Source: Penium margaritaceum
Lineage: Eukaryota > Streptophyta > Zygnematophyceae > Desmidiales > Peniaceae
NCBI GenBank assembly: GCA_023375785.1
Contig: SZWC01001190.1
Location: forward strand, 13,348 to 77,347
Length of the DNA: 64,000 bases
Direction: 5' to 3'
The translations under genes and the position numbers were made by a program. This document shows positions 44,190-55,707 of this stretch, piece by piece (the first letter of the stretch is position 1; every line of letters begins with the position of its first letter). Below the pieces are notes generated by a model that saw only the letters and a list, made by a program, of their open reading frames with translations, did not search any database and was not told the DNA's origin.

Positions 44190-44203
44190 GCTCTGATACC
44201 AAA
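44190..44203 (-). other. Primer-binding site of element C
   Basis: The minus strand reads TTTGGTATCAGAGC directly after the 5-prime LTR end (AATTTTCACA), the initiator-Met tRNA primer match typical of plant copia elements. Confidence 0.88.
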
Positions 44204-45394
44204 TGTGAAAATTAGCACTTCTCCAGGATCATAGGTGTCTCAGGAGATACAACAAATCAAACAACTGTGACAGGAATCTACTGTGTTGTACACACTGCAA
44301 CTGTACGGTACAAAGAATCTCTTTCTGTTACACACTGACGATTCAAGAGGTTACACAGAAGTCAGAGGTACACCGCTCGTCTTTTGAGCTTTCCAACGAT
44401 ATGCTATACTTGAAAAATGGTACAGTACAGACGAAGCAATCTACAAATGAAACTACTACCTATTTGTATTAGTCTAGTAGCTAGGAAATACAAAGGGCAA
44501 GCGAAATGCACGAGCTTGGTCTGTCCGGTCCGCTTGTGTCTTCCTTGAGCGTCCCGGACGCCGGTTGGTGTCCCCAGGCACCGAGCGACCGAGGTTGGCG
44601 GATGCCCAGCGCCCTCGGTGCGATCCGCGGACGAGATCGTCCGGATCTGCGGCAGGTCCTCTGCTCCCGTCGATCTTCTTGCTCGTCGGGTGAAGAGGAG
44701 CTCGTGCTCGCGCTCTTGATCCCGCGACGACGAATCGCTCCATTGTCTACGCGATGCTCTCCATCCATCGATCCATTGTTTAAAAAGATCTCGTAGCTCA
44801 GTTCTCTCGATCCGATGCCTCGGTCGAAGCCCGTCCATCTGCTCCTATCTTCGGTCCGTGTTTCCGCTGCTCCACCACTTGCCACGTCAGCACCCATCGT
44901 ATTGAGAGGAGCTTACGCTCGCACTCTCGTACTTGCACTCGGTCCTCACCGAGGCCATGACCTGTACTTCCGCAAATTACGCCAGAACTTAAGGTGGCCG
45001 TCCGCAGTATCCTGTCAAATCAATAGGAGGCTGCGGCAGGCCCTCGTACCGGGTTAGATTCGCGGACGACGGTAACTGAAACCGCCATCGGTAGAGCAGA
45101 GTCCAGTAGAGTAGAGTCCGGTAGAGTAGGCAGACGGGTGGGGGAGAGAGTGGCGACCTCTCCCCCAGCCCTCTTGCCTTTTGTATCCCAAGTGCCCATG
45201 CCGAGTACAAAGTAGGACACTTGTGAGATAGTGACATAATTTATGTCACTTTTCTCCTTTTGCTCATATCTCCAGATCAAGCCATCCAAATTGGCTGAAA
45301 TTTGGACAGTGTATGGCTGACGAGGAGATCTGTCCATCGGTCCCACCTGATCAGGAATCGGCCTTGAAGTGATGAAGATCTTGATTTTCCAACA
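44204..45394 (-). repeat. Family C 5-prime LTR
   Basis: A 1191 bp LTR matching 31145-32338 with about 4% difference by hand count, followed by the target-site copy AGGGA. It carries the shared motif at 45263-45307. Confidence 0.93.
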
Positions 45395-45399
45395 AGGGA

Positions 45400-47318
45400 T
45401 ACAAGTCACATGATCATCTCTAGGGATATGTCTTCAACAAGAGCAACGTCATAGGCACGAACATTGTCTGTGAAGAGGCAGCTGAACCAGCAGCTGACGA
45501 GGTTGTGGGAGCAGATATCCTTCCTAACCCAGTCTCTCCTGATCCTTCCTCTACTGTGACAGTGGGGGAATCACCCTACCCTTCCATGTCAGATATAGCA
45601 CGTACAGTAGCCTCATTGGGAGAAGCAGAGGAGGGAGATGTAGTACCACCAGCAGTAGCAGTTGTGCCAGCAACCTGCAATAAGCGCCTACTAACACTCC
45701 AGTACCAGGTCGTAGGTACTCTCTTAGGGTACGCAACAAGCCTGGTGAGCGCGGCCATTTTTGGATGATGTAGAGACCAGAACAAATGAATGTTGCAGTT
45801 ATAGCAGATTCAGATAAGCCATCATCATACAAGGAGGCCATGGCTGCACCAGATGCAGCAGATTGGGTGCAAGTTGTGCAGCATGAGATACAGTCGCAGC
45901 TCGACAACGGTACGTGGGAGCTGACTGAGCGCCCACGTGGACGCAAAGTGACTAAGTGCAAGTGGGTGTTCAAGAAGAAGCGGGGAGCAGATGGCAACCT
46001 GGGCCAAGGGCGACTCTCAGCAGGAAGGCATCAACTACACGGAAACTTTTGCTCCTGTTACAAAGTTTACCTCTGTGCGAATGTTCCTTTCTTATGCAGC
46101 ACCTGAGGACTTAGAGATTCACTACATGGATATCAAGACGCCTTTTTGAACGGTGACTTACAAGAGGAGATCTACATGGAGCACCCGGAAGGGTTCGTCA
46201 TGGATGGCCAGGAGTACCTGGTTTGCAAGCTGCAAAAGTCACTATACGACCTCAAGCATGCGTCGCGTGCTTGGAACTAGAAGTTGGATGCAGCGCTTTA
46301 GTGCATGGGGTTTGAGCGCATCGAGTGTGACTACAGCGTGCCTCGCTGGCAGCATGAGTATGAGATCCTCATCATCATTGTCTATGTGGATGACATACTC
46401 CTCCTTTCCTACTGCATATGTACACTACAAGACTTGAAGGAGGCCATGTAGGAGTGCTTCCAGATGTCTGATCTCGTGAAGGCGTCATACTTGGTATCAA
46501 GATCACATGTGACCATAAATCACGCTCTCTCTTGCTACAGCAGAGCGGCTACATCAAGGATGTCTTCCACGGTTCGGATGGCATAGGTTAAACCGATCGG
46601 CACGTCGTTTGATACATGGCACTACCTCGTGAGCTTCAGTGCAGAAGCACATGTAACTGAGTGACAGAAGTACCAAAACGCCATCGGCACTCTCATGTCC
46701 CTGATGGTGGCAACCAGGCCGGACCTCGCACATGTTGTAAGTGCTGTGAGCGAGCACATGGCCAGTCCCGGACCTGAGCACCAGAAGGCAGTGAAGCGGA
46801 TCTTTCGCTTCCTTGCTAGAATCATCAACATCGACATCACGTACGACAACAAAAATAGCATCATCGCCTACACAGACGCAGATTGGGCTTCAACCCTTGA
46901 GGACTGTAAGTCCATCTCTTGACATGTGTTCCTCATGAATGGCGGGGCCATCAGCTGGTGCAGCAAGCGGCAAGTGGTAATGGTCACCTCAAGCACGAAA
47001 GTTGAATACGTCTCTCTCAGTTTTGAAGCGAAGGAAGTAGTTTGGCTTCAGCGTCTCATGGAAAAGATGGGTGGGAGTGCAGTAGTACTAGTTCCAATAC
47101 GTGTCGACAACCAGAGCACCATGCACGCGCCAAGCACATTGACATCGCATATCACTTCATCAGGCACATGGTGTACGAGGGTGCTTTAAAGTTGGAGTTT
47201 ACTCCAACTAGCAAGCAAGTCCCTCATTTTTGCACCAAGAAAGTGACCCATGAGAAGCAGCAGTTCTACCTAAAGGCATGTATATTCAGCCTACTCGGAC
47301 TGCAGCAAAGTGGGAGAT
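45400..47318 (+). pseudogene. A-e segment: integrase end, RT, RNase H
   Basis: This continues A-e after element C. It has the linker (VSPDPSSTVTVGESPYPSMSD), RT (SYKEAMAAPDAADWVQVVQHEIQSQLDNGTWELTERP, KCKWVFKKKRGADGN, IVYVDDILL-like near 46378-46395) and RNase H (AYTDADWASTLEDCKSIS, VFLMNGGAISWCSKRQVV, SLSFEAKEVVWLQRLMEKM, AKHIDIAYHFIRHMV). The polypurine-like AAAGTGGGAGAT is at 47307-47318. It is broken in many places. Confidence 0.87.
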
Positions 47319-48055
47319 TGTTGGAAAAGGAGCCATCCGGCTCAGTTTCAGGTCCACAAGAGCAAGTTCCACGAAACTACCAGATGCCTGCTCTGATCGT
47401 TGATCCAACTTTACCACTAGAAAGATCAGGTGGCAAATTATCTACAGCCTAAGTTTGAGACCGATCCAACAGTCGGATTGAGAGATATGAATTTTTTATG
47501 TTTCCGGGGTCATGGCGCCAGTGTTTGGGTGACCATGGGCGATGGCTCCATGCCTTAGCTTGAAAAAGGAAAAAGGGCAAGAGGTCCAGGGTCAAGACCT
47601 TATGGGAGAAATATCCAAAAAGGTCCTAGATTCTTGGATCTTCTTGTCAGAGTGTACTGACTAGGAAAAAGGTACCTCTCCTTACTTTTTAGCTGAGGTG
47701 AGATCCTTGTGTACTAGCCATGGACACATGGTGATTCTCCATGGAATTGTGGGTTATGTGACCACTAGGAGTGTGCCATGAGAGTATTATCTAGCTCTCT
47801 AGGTCGTGTGTGAGTGGTGAGCCTGATTCCTAGGCTGATTTCCTCTCTTGTGTGAGATTATGGACGCTAGCTTGTGAGCCTTAGCCTCCATAGCGAAGTG
47901 GTGTGACTTGTAAGAGGGCTGACTTACCCAAGCTCTAGCTCTATATCTACTCCATCATTTTGAGTGATTCAACAACCATTCTTCAGCACAACTGATGTCC
48001 TTTCAGTCCCATGTACTCCCTGCTCCAAGGCCCCCTCTCTCCTCCAGTTCCAATA
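47319..48055 (+). repeat. A-e 3-prime LTR
   Basis: A 737 bp LTR from TGTTGGAAAAGG to CCAGTTCCAATA, followed by the target-site copy GCATG (48056-48060). It shares the CTCAGTTTCAGG and GAAACTACC subfamily features with the 5-prime LTR at 20536. Confidence 0.92.
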
Positions 48056-48060
48056 GCATG

Positions 48061-49048
48061 GTCATGAGATCCTCATTATAATTGTCTATGTGGATGACAT
48101 ACTCCTTTCCAACAGCATGTCTCCACTACAGGAGTTCAAGGGGGCCATGAAGGAGCGGTTCCAAATGCCTGATCTCGGAGAGGCAGTATACTTTCTTGGC
48201 ATCTAGATCGCATGTGACTGCAAATCATGCTCTCTCTTGGTCTAGTAGAGTCGCTACATCAAGGACATCTTCTAGCGGTCTGGCACAGCAGAGGCCAAAT
48301 CCATAGGCAAATCATAGGAAACGTGGTAGTACCTTGTGAGCTTTAGTAGATAAGCAGATGTGTCAGAGATAGAATGCCAGAGTATCCACGGCAGTTTCAT
48401 GTACCTAATGGTGGCAACTAGGCCAAACTACGCACAGGCTGTGAGTGTTGTGAGCCAACACATGGTAAATCTCGGACCTGAGTACCAGATAGCAGTGAAG
48501 CAAATCTTCGGCTTCCTCACCGGTACCATCAACATGAGCATCACTTGCAATTGTAATAACAGCATCATCAGCTACACAGGCGTATATTAGGCTTAAAACC
48601 CAGCTGACCGCAAGTCCATTCATGACATGAATTCCTCATGGATGGCGGGGCCATCTGCTTGTACAACAAGCGACAGGTGGTCGTCGCCATCTCAAGCACT
48701 AAAGCTGAGCACGTCTCTTTCAGCTTTGGAGTCAAGGGAGTAGTTTGGCTGAAGCATCTCATGGCGAAGATGAATAGGAGTACATGAGTTCTAGTTCCCA
48801 TGCGCGTCGACAACCAAAGCGCAATCACACTCACCAAGAACACCGAGCACCATGGTCATACCAAATACATCGCCATTGCCTATCACTTCATTGGGTACAT
48901 GGTACAAAAGGGTACTATCAAGCTGGATTTCACTCCAACCAGCAAGCCGGTTGCTGATTTGGCACCAAGCGAGTGACCTGTGCGAAGCACTCATTCTGTA
49001 TGAAGGCGTGTAGACTTAGCCGACTCTGACTATGACAAAGAGGGAGAT
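48061..49048 (+). pseudogene. A-d segment 3: RT end and RNase H
   Basis: This resumes A-d exactly where segment 2 stopped. It starts at the RT catalytic strand (LIIIVYVDDILL-like near 48070-48105), followed by the RNase H region with STxYLMVATRPNYAQAVSVVSQHMVNLGPEYQ, SITCNCNNSIISYTG and VDNQSAITL-like stretches. It is heavily decayed, as expected of the oldest layer. Confidence 0.82.
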
Positions 49049-49316
49049 TATTGGACATAGGGTCATCCGCCTTAGTTTCATGTCCACAGGAGCAAGTGAC
49101 TCTGACTGTGCCTACTCTGATTATCGATCCCACTTTACCATTAGAAATATCAGGTGGTAATTTCTCTATGGTCCAAGTTTCAGGCCGATCCAATAATCGG
49201 ATAAGGAGATATGATTTTTTGAAGATTGCGGGATCATGGACAGCCGATGTCTGGATGACCATGGATGACGGCTCTATGCCTTAGCTTGAGAAAAGAAAAA
49301 TGCAAGAGGTCCTCTA
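49049..49316 (+). repeat. A-d 3-prime LTR, incomplete
   Basis: About 268 bp of the start of a strongly diverged family A LTR (TATTGGACATAGGGTC). It ends in the patchwork at 49295-49417 and passes into A-g on the other strand. Confidence 0.8.
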
Positions 49317-49417
49317 CGTTGCGCCTTGATGCCAGCTGCTGTGAGGTAGTCTTGGAAGTCCTTGCTGTGAGGTAGTCTTGGAGGTCCTTGCTCAGAAAAA
49401 TGCAAGAGGTCCTCTAC
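49295..49417. repeat. Patchwork of short duplications at an element junction
   Basis: A 23 bp LTR piece (49295-49317) recurs at 49395-49417, and between them a 26 bp integrase piece (49338-49363) is repeated in tandem (49364-49389). Scrambled copies of nearby sequence at a junction are typical of break repair with templated filler. Confidence 0.8.
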
Positions 49418-51811
49418 ATCACGGTCGCTGTGCAGCGTCTTGATCTTCTTGCCGATCTGGTTTTCCACCATTACCTTGAACTCCTTGAACCTGTCAAAGC
49501 ACTGGTCCTTGGAAGTAAGGAAGTACACAACAGTGTAACGGCTGAAATCATCAATAAACATTAGGAAGTACCTAGAGACTCCAAAGCTTTGGGTCTGCAT
49601 CAAGCGATACAAGTCTGAGTGGACCAGCTCCAACACCTCTTTTGCATGCTCTCTTGCTATAGAGAACGCCTCCCGATGCTACTTCCCCTCCAAACAGCGG
49701 ATGCACAACTACAGCTCAAAGTTGGAAATGGTGGGCAAGTCAGGCATCCTCTGCTTTGTTTAAAGCTGCTGCAAGGGGTACATGCCGATGTGGCCATAGC
49801 GCGAATGCCAGATTTTGCCATGTGTCGCCTACACAACTGCTGTAACAATTTGCTCAAGCAAGATCTTGGTTACCTTTTGCAGGTTGTATATGTTGTCTTC
49901 TTTCATCGACCTGGCCAGCTCCTCTCCGGTTTCCCTGTCGAGGATGTAGCCATAGTTGTCAAAGATGACTCGAAGTCCTATGTTGATGAGGGAGGAAACT
50001 AAGAGGAGGTTGAATACAGTATCAGGTAAATATAGCACACCATGGAACACTCCAACTTCAATACCACATGGGGTCTCGAACCACATCTCTACAATCGCAA
50101 TCCCCTCACCATACAACATCCGATCATTACCCAAAGCAATCGATCGGGGGAGAATGGAGAGCACCTGCATAAACCACTCCTTGTTGTGCATCACGCTCTT
50201 GGTAGACCGTGATTCCTTATACCATGTGATATCTTCCTTCTCCACCTGCTACATATCAGACTGTCATGAAGAGGCAGTCGCATACGTCCTTTGCCACGTT
50301 CATGTTGTCAAACTAGCGTACACAAGCCTGGTTGTACAGCTGCTACTGTTGACGCTATTGTGACTGCTACTACTGCTGCTTTTGTTTTGGAGACTATTGT
50401 AATACTGCTGCTACTACTCCTTCTGGTCCCTCTTGAGTTTGAACACTCTATTTTATACTATTAGCCTTTCTTCTTGCTTCTCTATTACTGAAACTGTAGT
50501 TGTTGCTGCTGGTTGTGCAAGCTTGTCGCCACAAAAGCTGCTTCACAGCTGCTACCGCCATTGTGCTTTACTACATAACGACACAATTCTACCTGTACCA
50601 GGTGTGTGCAGATGAAATCAAGGTCGAGAGTTGGCTGGCACTCTAGCGTCTCTCGCACCGTGTTGTAGCTGGTTGGCAGTCCCATGAGCAAGAGGAGGAT
50701 GAAACACGTCTCTGCTACAGGATTCTTTGCCACTCTTAGCTGCTTTGCCAGCTCCTTTTCCTTGTCCAAATACGCTTCCATCCCTTCACCATCCTGCATT
50801 TTAAGCGCCATCATCTTCTCCTCCAAAAGCATGAAGAATGTAGGATCCTTGGTCTCATACTTCTTGCCAATGCGTCCCATCCCTCTTTTGCAGTTATCTT
50901 ATCACTCATGTACTCAAGATGTGGGTTAGAGATGGTGTTGACAAGTAACTTGTAGGCTTGCTTATCCTTCTTCCACTCGTCATATGCTGGTGCTGCAGTT
51001 GTAGATGAACTTGTATCTGCTATATCTTTTGATGCCATCTTCCCCACCACCACTTATGATGTGTTGATGCCTTTTGCCTACAGAGACAGAGTTCACTCCA
51101 CCTGAAGTAATCGCGCCCTTCCAGCCTCTCCAAAGGCTTTGCTGCTGTCAACATGCCTGTTGCTACCATTTTGAGCTTTCATGATGCTCAGCGCCCTTGG
51201 CTGGCGGTGCTACCTTGCTTCTGTTGCTACTTTTGCCAGAAACCTGTCTAACAGAAAATGGACTGTAGATGCCATCAGATCGGGAATTTGAAAGAAAACA
51301 AATCAGCACTAGAAAATTAAGCTGAAAACCTTTTGGATTGACACATCAAACAGTGTCATCAACGCGGGATTTTCAGAGATGTCATCTTGAAAATACGATA
51401 TGCTTCTGTTCCTACTCCAACTCAGATTAGCCAGCTTGTAAATGGCATTTTTCCCAATCAAATCAATGGAATACAAATATTTTACTATCAATGGAAAGGT
51501 TAGGAAAAATACTACAATTCTCATCTGCCACTTTGTAAATTTGATAAAGAAACCAGAGAGTTATGGTCATTACAAGGCGACAGTCTTACTCATAGAGAAG
51601 AGACTAGTCATGGCCGACCTCGTTTTGAGCATAACTCTTAGTCCAACTGTTGAATCTTTGTGATATTGGGCTTTTTGGAAAGCTTATCTTGCAAAATTGA
51701 AGAAACAATGATTCATTATCAAATTTGATCAAGGTTTGAGCCTAATCCATCACTCAAAAAGTGATTGTCTGTGTGATTTGAAACTTGTAGAAACTTGGCT
51801 CTAAGACCAAA
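49418..51811 (-). pseudogene. A-g: family A integrase start, protease, gag, leader (minus)
   Basis: Reading leftwards on the minus strand from the LTR: primer site relic (51798-51811), leader, gag (TISNPHLEYMSDKITAKEGWDAL, EEKMMALKMQDGEGMEAYLDKEKELAKQLRV, LPTSYNTVRETLECQPTLDLDF), Gln-rich part, PR (DRMLYGEGIAIVEMWFETPCGIEVGVFHGVLYLPDTVFNLLLVSSL) and the start of INT (LVHSDLYRLMQTQSFG, SKDQCFDRFKEFK). RT, RNase H and the 3-prime LTR are missing. It is an old copy broken in many places. Confidence 0.85.
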
Positions 51812-52257
51812 TCTTGGAACTAGAGGAGAGAGGGACTCTTGGAGTAGCGAGTATATAGGAATGAACGGGCATCAGTTGTGCTCAACAATGGTTATTGAAT
51901 GACTCAAAATGATGGAGTACGTAAGAGCTAGAGCTTGGATAAGTCAGCCCTCCCTCAAGCCATACCACTTTGTCATGGAGGCTAAGGCTCCCATACTAGA
52001 GTCCATAATCTCATACAAGAGAGGAAATCAGCTTAGCAATCAAGTTGTTCAGTCACACACAACCTAGAGAGCTAGAGAATACTCTCATTGCTCACTCCTA
52101 GTAGTTACATACCCCTTAATCCTATAGAGACTCGTCATGTGTCCATGGCTAGTTCACAAGGATCTCACCTTATCGAAAAGGTAAGGGGAGGTACCTTTAT
52201 CCTCGTCAACACACTGTGACAACGTAATCCTAAGACCAAGGACCAATGAGCCTTGAC
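51812..52257 (-). repeat. A-g 5-prime LTR, left part
   Basis: A diverged family A LTR in minus orientation, starting at about 51812. It is interrupted by A-f at the duplication CTCTT (52258-52262) and resumes at 59311. Confidence 0.87.
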
Positions 52258-52262
52258 CTCTT

Positions 52263-52999
52263 TGTTGGGAAAGGAGCCATCCGGCTCAATTTCAGGTCCA
52301 CAAAAGCAAGTTCCAGGAAACTTCCGGATGCCTGCTCCGATCGTCAATCCGTCTTCACCATTTGAAAGATCAAGTGGCAAATTATCTACAGTCCACGTTT
52401 CAGGCCGATCCAACGGTCGGATTGGAAGATATGAATTTTCGAAGTTTCGAGGGTCATGGACCGCCGAAATCTGGGTGGCCATGGGTGATGGCTCCATGCC
52501 TTAGCCTGAGAAAAGAAAAAAGCAAGAGGTCCAGGGTCAAGGCCTGATGGGAGAAATATCCAAAAAGGTCCTTGGTCTTAGGATTACCTTGTCAGAGTGT
52601 GCTGACTAGGATAAAGGTACCTCTCCTTACTTTTTAGGTGAGGTGAGATCCTTGTGTGCTAGTCATGGACACATGGCGACTCTCCATGGGTTTGTGGGTG
52701 ATGTGACCACTAGGAGTGTGCCATGAGAGCATTCTCTAGCTCTCTAGGTCGTGTGTGAGTGGTCAGCCTGATTGTTAGGCTGATTTCCTCCCTTGTGTGA
52801 GATTATGGACTCTAGTGTGTGAGCCTTAGCCTCCATGGCTAAATGGTGTGGCTTGTGAGAGGGCTAACTTGCCCAAACTCTAGCTCTATATGTACTCCAT
52901 CATTTTGAGTGATTCAACAACCATTCTTCAGCACAAGTGATGCCCTTTCAGTCGCACATACTCCTGCTCCAAGACTCCCTCTCTCCTCCAGTTCCAACA
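52263..52999 (+). repeat. A-f 5-prime LTR
   Basis: A 737 bp LTR from TGTTGGGAAAGG to CCAGTTCCAACA. A possible TATA-like CTATATGT lies near 52887-52894. The GATCCAACGGTCGGATTG motif is near 52408-52425. Confidence 0.93.
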
Positions 53000-53613
53000 T
53001 TTGGTATAAGAGCCAGATTCTGCCAGATTCAGCCAGCACAGGCCATCACTTTGAGAGTGACGGGTTAGGGTCAAACCTTGACTAAATTTGACAATCAACC
53101 ACACGATCTTCAATTTCCCGAGACAAGATTTCTAACGAGCGAAAGATCGCGAAGATCCAACGGTCGGATTGAGGGTTACGCTCAAAACGAGGTCGGCCAG
53201 GGCTACACTCTTCTCTATGAGTAAGACTTTCGCCTTGTGATGACCATAACTCTCTCGTTTCTTTGTCAAATTTAAAAAGTGGCACATGCGAATTGTAGTA
53301 TTTTTCCTAAGTTTCCATTGGTGCAAAAATATTCGCATTCCATCGATTCGGTTGGGAGAAATGCCGTTTACAAGCTGGCTGGTCTGAGTTGGAGTAGGAG
53401 AAGAAGCACACCCTGTTTTGAAGAGGACATATCTGTCAAAATAAACTGTTGATGACCCTGTTTTATGGATCGATCTGAGAGGTTTTTCCAAATTCCCAGT
53501 CTGCTAGCATCTACAGTCCATTTTCAGTCAGACATATTTATGGCAGAAGTAGCAACAGAAGCAAGGGTAGCGCCGCCACCCAAGGGCAACGTTGAGCATC
53601 ACCAAAGCTGAAA
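53000..53613 (+). other. A-f leader with primer-binding site
   Basis: The leader begins TTTGGTATAAGAGCC (53000-53014), one base off the initiator-Met primer match. It contains a second GATCCAACGGTCGGATTG motif near 53155-53172. Confidence 0.85.
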
Positions 53614-55060
53614 ATGGCAGCAGCAGGCGTGGTAACAGAAGCCTAGCCCTTGGAGAGGCTGGAAGGATGCGCCAAGTTCACGTTTTGGAAGATCCGTACC
53701 CGGCTCCTTTTGGAGGAGTGGGGCTTGTGGGAGGTGGTGAGCGGCGACGAGCGCGTTCCGCCTCCATAGGCAAAAGGCATCACCGTAGCTGAGGTTGTGG
53801 CAGGGAAGACGCCGCAAAAAGGTGCAGCAGATGCAAGTTCATCTATACTGCAGCGGCGACGTATGAGGAGTGGAAGAAGAAGGACAGGCAGGCCTACAGT
53901 TTGCTTGTCAACACCATCTCCAACTCGCATCTTCAGTACGTGAGTGACAAGGCTACTGCAAAGGAGGGATGGGATACGTTGTGCAAGAAGTATGAGAGCA
54001 AGGATCCTGCATTCCTCATGCTTTTGGAGGAAAAGATGATGGCGCTGAAAATGCAGGGTGGTGAAGAGATGGAGGCGTACCTGGACAGGGCAAAGGAGTT
54101 GGCAAAGCAGCTGAGAGCGGCCGGTAACCATGTGGAAGAGACGCGCTTCATCCTCCTCTTACTGAGGGGAATCCAAACCAGCTACGACACGGTGCGAGAG
54201 ACGCTGGAGTACCAGTCAACTCTCGACCTCGACTTCATCTGCACACACCTGGTTCAGGTGGAATTGCGTCGTAATGCCACAAAACGCAATGGCGGCAATA
54301 GCAGCAGTGAAGCAGCTTTCATGGCGATGGACTCACGCAACCAGCAGTAGCAGCAGTCCAGGCAGCAGAGAGGCAAGAACAAGGGCAAGTTCCATTATTG
54401 CCAGAAAGAGGGGCACTACAAGAAAGAGTGCTTCAAGTTCAAGAGGGACCAGAAGGAGCAGCAGCAGTAGCAAAAGCAGCAATCTCCACAGCAATAGCAG
54501 TAGCAGTCACAGCAACTTCAACAGCACCAGCAACAGCAGCAGCAGAACCAGACCGGCGTGCACCATTTTGGCAACATGAAGGTCGCCAAGGAGGTGCGCG
54601 ACCGCCTCTTCATGGCGAAGTCTGACATGTCGCAGAAGGAGAAGGCGGATCTGGCGTGGTACAAAGACTCTGGGTGTACCAAGAGTCTGACGCACCACAA
54701 GGAGTGATTTACGCTGTTGCTGTCCATCCCTCCCCGTCCTATCGCTTTGGGTGATGATCGGATTGTGTATGCTGAAGGGATTGGGATTGTGGAGATGTGG
54801 TTGGAGACCCCGCGTGGCATTGAAGTGGGAGTGTTCCATGGCATGCTGTACGTACCTAATGCTGCGTTCAATCTTCTCTCAGTGTCCTCTCTAACCAACA
54901 CAGGACTGCGAGTCGTCTTTGACGATGACTATGGCTACATGCTCGACCAGGAGACAGGAGAGGAGTTGGCCAGGTCGGTGAAGGAAGGGGACATGTACCG
55001 CCTGCTGGGGGCAACCAAGATCCCGCGTGAGTAGAATCTTCTAGCAGTGGTGTAGGTAAC
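53614..55060 (+). pseudogene. A-f gag and protease
   Basis: The start codon at 53614 gives the MAAAGV-type opening. The UBN2-like core (VNTISNSHLQYVSDKATAKEGWDTLCKKYESKDPAFLMLLEEKMMALKMQGGEEMEAYLDRAKELAKQLRAAGN) is followed by a knuckle region (HYCQKEGHYKKECFKFKRD near 54390-54440) and a Gln-rich tail. PR has WYKDSGCTKSLTHHKE near 54658-54705 and FHGMLYVPNAAFNLLSVSSL. It is broken in many places. Confidence 0.87.
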
Positions 55061-55707
55061 AGATGGCCAGATCTGGCATGCGCGCTACGGCCACATCGGC
55101 ATGCGCGCCTTCTAGCAGCTTCAAGCAAAGCAGATGGTGCATGACCTGCCTACCATCTCTAACTTTGAGCAGCAGTTGTACATCGGCTGTTTGGAGGGGA
55201 AGCAACACCGGGAGGCGTTCTCTGAAGAAACGGAGCATGCGAAGGAGGTATTGGAGCTAGTCCACACGGACTTGTATTGACCGATGTACACCCAGAGATT
55301 TGGAGGCTCTAGGTATTTCCTGACCTTCATTGATGATTTCAGCCGTTACACTGCTGTGTACTTCCTTCCTTCCAAGGATCAATGCTTTGACAGGTTCAAG
55401 GAGTTCAAGGCCATGGTGGAGAACCAGACTGGCAAGAAGATCAAGACGTTGCGCAGCGATCGCGGTGGAGAGTACCTGAGCAAGGAGTTCTAGGACTACC
55501 TCGCAGCAGCAGGCATCAAAGCGCAGCGTACCGCGCCGTACTCGCCGTAGCAGATGAGTGTAGCAGAACGCGGCAACCGTACCATTGTGGAGTCGGCACG
55601 CTCCATGCTGCACGCGGCTCGGCTGACCTACGACTTCTAGGCTGAAGTAGTGAGCACTGTAGTCTACATCAAGAACCACAGTCCAACTAAGGTGCTGGAG
55701 CAGAATG
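55061..55707 (+). pseudogene. A-f integrase, first part
   Basis: The HHCC part (HARYGHIGMRAF, then YIGCLEGKQHREAF) is followed by core pieces SRYFLTFIDDFSRYTAVYFLPSKDQCFDRFKEFK and LRSDRGGEYLSKEF. It ends at the duplication GAATG (55703-55707), where a family B LTR was inserted; it resumes at 56475. Confidence 0.86.

Larger units (their letters stand above)
31145..45394 (-). mobile_element. Family C copia element, minus, inserted in A-e integrase
   Basis: Element C is bounded by LTRs at 31145-32338 and 44204-45394 (about 1.19 kb each) and by the exact duplication AGGGA at 31140-31144 and 45395-45399. Outside lies the A-e integrase (RLYERD...GHVI region). On the minus strand it runs 5-prime LTR, initiator-Met primer site, gag, PR, INT, RT, RH, a G-rich polypurine tract and 3-prime LTR. 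It is split by A2 (36890-43326). LTRs differ at about 45-50 sites by hand count (about 4%). Pol is largely open; breaks are few apart from the A2 insertion. Confidence 0.95.
20536..48055 (+). mobile_element. A-e: family A copia element split by three further insertions
   Basis: A plus-strand family A element spans 27.5 kb because other elements were inserted into it. It is flanked by GCATG at 20531-20535 and 48056-48060, and outside both copies lies RT of A-d. Its own parts are a 5-prime LTR (20536-21209), leader, the start of gag (to 21773), gag/PR/INT (29041-31144), INT/RT/RH (45400-47318) and a 3-prime LTR (47319-48055). Both LTRs share subfamily features such as CTCAGTTTCAGG and GAAACTACC that other A LTRs lack. 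It is broken in many places. Confidence 0.9.
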
